Shown: positions 61,940-64,000 of the stretch, piece by piece
Layout of the letters: every line of letters starts with the position of its first letter
Numbering within the stretch: position 1 is the stretch's first letter
From: Echinarachnius parma
Lineage: Eukaryota; Echinodermata; Echinoidea; Clypeasteroida; Echinarachniidae
Direction of reading: 5' to 3'
DNA length: 64,000 nt
Assembly: GCA_037951105.1 (NCBI GenBank)
Contig: JBAMJV010003083.1
Location: forward strand, 62,001-126,000
Position numbers and translations under genes: made by a program
The notes under the pieces: generated by a model
Seen by the model: only the letters and a program-made list of their open reading frames with translations
What the model was told of the DNA's origin: nothing
Database searches by the model: none

Positions 61940-63225
61940 ATCTTCTTCTTTTTGTTTGAACAAAAAATGTATCTCAAGACAAAAGACACAATCCCCAGAA
62001 TAGTAATTATTAAATCATACACCCCTTCCCCCCTTAAAAAGGGTACTGAACATGCTGACCTTGACTGTCAGTAGGGACAAAAGGAGTAACAATTCTTGAT
62101 TTCGTTTTAGCTATAGTCCCTTTCTTTTATCTTTGAAAACGATGTATCACAATATCCAGGTACCATATTAAACCACTAATTATGCCCCCTCCCCTACCTA
62201 CAAAACATATTGTACATGAATATAACCTTGAGTATGTCAGTATTAATAGAAGGGGTTTCAATCCTCATCATATATGTAGGCTTTACACAGGTGTAGCCAT
62301 CAAAGCCAGTTTGTAGCGACATGAGCTCCCCATGACACAATATGAAGGGATCTTGTTGGGAGAAATGAAAGTGATTGGAACGGCAGATGTTGAAGATTGA
62401 TCAACGCTTCTGTCATATTGATAAAGATGCTCAGGGAATAGCATTACTAGCTGCTACTATTCATTATCATATAAGATATAACAACTTAGCCATACAAACT
62501 ATACAAAATATTATAATCATATTTTAGTGAATTAAGTCTGGTAGACTAGACAATACAGCTTTAGAGGTGCAATCATACTATTTAGTGCAATGAGGATTGT
62601 TTTCAATGTCAGAAGTGTTCATGCAATCAGCATGTTCTTACATGTACATGTACCACATTACTCAGCAATATGAACTGTATTGCATAATCTTGATATCACA
62701 TGTAATACATGGGTATTCAGTATAATCTCAAGGACCAACATTGTTGGAGGTTTACAATTGATGAAATAAATGTGCATCTTTGTTTAATTGAAAGATAATT
62801 ATGATGAAGATGATCATCAGTATAATAATAATAAATCATTAAAAAAAAAATATCAATATAATCAACATATAACTCATGGAAATGTACAATCTAGACAACT
62901 ACCTAAGGCTGGGCAGCATCAAAGAAGACTTGTTTGTGCAAATAGTGTAGGTAATTTAGGTGAACACCTGCCAGCCAGCCCAATATTGTGCTCAATAAGC
63001 TTCTCCCTTCAACATCCCTCCCACAATATGTGCTTTCTGATTGCACCTCCAAATGACTAGTTCTCAATCATCTTCTCTCCTAATGAAAGATTTTGTGTTC
63101 AATGGTTTCACACTCAAAATATGTGCAGCCAAATGTTACTTTTAAAAGCATGCTTATTCTCATTTAACCTGTTCCCTTTGAAATTCTGAAATTCCCATAA
63201 TTTGTACACCAGGTTCATGTAAGCA
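61940..63225. other. Non-coding DNA without recognisable features
   Basis: Unique AT-rich sequence. The 90-codon plus-strand frame at 62788-63060 has no motif or splice context. Confidence 0.4.
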
Positions 63226-63230
63226 ATGGG

Positions 63231-63770
63231 TTAAAGGGGTAGTTTAGTTTTGGTAGAGAGGGCGCTGCACATCACAATTTTTGTGTGAGGTAATGAAAAA
63301 CTGAGTGTCGAATTTTAGAGAACATGCAATTTTCATGGCAGAATAAACTTTATTTGGTAAAAATCGACCCAGAAACAGCTGAAATATCAATAAATATATC
63401 TGATCCTATAATTATTTGGGGCCCAAATAATTAGATTTTTTCAAAAAAATTTTTAAATGCTTTCACTTTTTCCAAAAATTTCAAAAGCGTTTTTTAATTA
63501 GTTGTTGATGATCTCTCTATTTAATCATTATTTCAATAAAACATCACATGCACAATTTTGTATGAAAAATGGTTCAAACCAATGCCTTTTTCGAAAGCAC
63601 CCTCTTGTGTTTGAATGGCTCTTTTTTAATGATAACAGGCTTTTTACTTAGTCGTTTGTAATTTTGTATACCTTTCGAGCATGGTGGAGTTATAACTATT
63701 AGTTTATAATGTTACTGTCCAGGTTTGATTACTAAAGTTCAGCCTTACCAAAACTGTACTACCCCTTTAA
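63231..63770 (+). mobile_element. TTAA-bounded element (family 2, copy 2) with central palindrome
   Basis: Starts ttaaaggggtagtttagttt, tggtagagagggcgctgc and ends ccttaccaaaactgtactac, ccctttaa. Interior blocks are shared with 50949-51512. The centre (about 63409-63433) is a near-perfect palindrome with arms taattatttggg/cccaaataatta, different from the palindrome of copy 1. Confidence 0.92.
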
Positions 63771-63849
63771 CACATCTTCATTAATATACCACATTAAAGA
63801 GATGATGCTGACAAAATTGGTCCATGATCAAAAACTGAAAGCAATGTGG

Positions 63850-63945
63850 ACCTGGGTCGGAACGGTCGGAAGACCGGAATCCGTCCGGTGTGTGCGTGTT
63901 CCGGTTTGGTTTTCTCCATTCCGGTATTCCGATGAAACAATGTAA
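63850..63945. mobile_element. Possible end of another CCGG-rich element
   Basis: ggtcggaacggtcggaagac, cggaatccgtccgg, ttccggtttgg and attccggtattccg resemble the subterminal ccggttc motifs of the hAT-like element. The region is cut by the window edge, so no boundary can be set. Confidence 0.3.
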
Positions 63946-64000
63946 TACATAAAGAATATCTTATATATTTTGTAGTAGAAAACTATCAGAAGAAAACAAA

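Overview
The window looks like intron-rich nuclear DNA of a marine invertebrate. It is AT-rich, it is full of short inverted-repeat elements and minisatellites, and the only coding sequence is in small exons with GT-AG splice sites. The repeat style suggests a deuterostome such as an echinoderm or hemichordate, but that is an impression and not a determination. No bacterial operon, rRNA, tRNA or CRISPR array was recognised.

One gene is supported: a CELF1/2-like (CUGBP/Elav-like) RNA-binding protein gene on the minus strand. Two neighbouring exons encode most of its first RNA-recognition motif. The first is at 3554-3773 and carries RNP2. The second is an 83-nt exon at 2817-2899 that completes RNP1. 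Later exons lie beyond the left edge. A candidate 5' exon at 55389-55547 ends in ATG exactly at a strong donor and joins in frame to the 3773 acceptor. If that is right, about 51.6 kb of the window is one large first intron. Two juxtaposed acceptor/donor sequences on the sense strand (junctions at 52053/52052 and 27753/27752) could be recursive-splicing sites dividing it into about 3.3, 24.3 and 24.0 kb.

The most unusual gene-level feature is around the RRM1 exon. Decayed tandem copies of that exon lie on both sides of the intact one: near-complete but broken at 3221-3354, partial at 3394-3484, and an acceptor-end fragment at 3897-3960.

The rest is intronic or flanking DNA, region by region. 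0-3 kb: 87-bp tandem repeat and small duplications. 7-13.4 kb: polypurine tracts, a 122-bp minisatellite and a two-unit (26/28 bp) minisatellite. 11-17 kb: inverted-repeat DNA elements, including a 427-bp hairpin. 22.3-24 kb: a hAT-like element with an 8-bp target duplication, inserted in a TTAA-bounded element whose intact relatives are also in the window. 26.3-27.7 kb: CpG-rich TTAA element and a 63-bp minisatellite. 29-31.7 kb: an interspersed element and a composite 63/26-bp minisatellite. 39-40 kb: a second copy of that interspersed element. 46-63.8 kb: many further MITE-like elements, microsatellites and homopolymers. No transposase or reverse-transcriptase ORF is visible, so the mobile elements appear non-autonomous.
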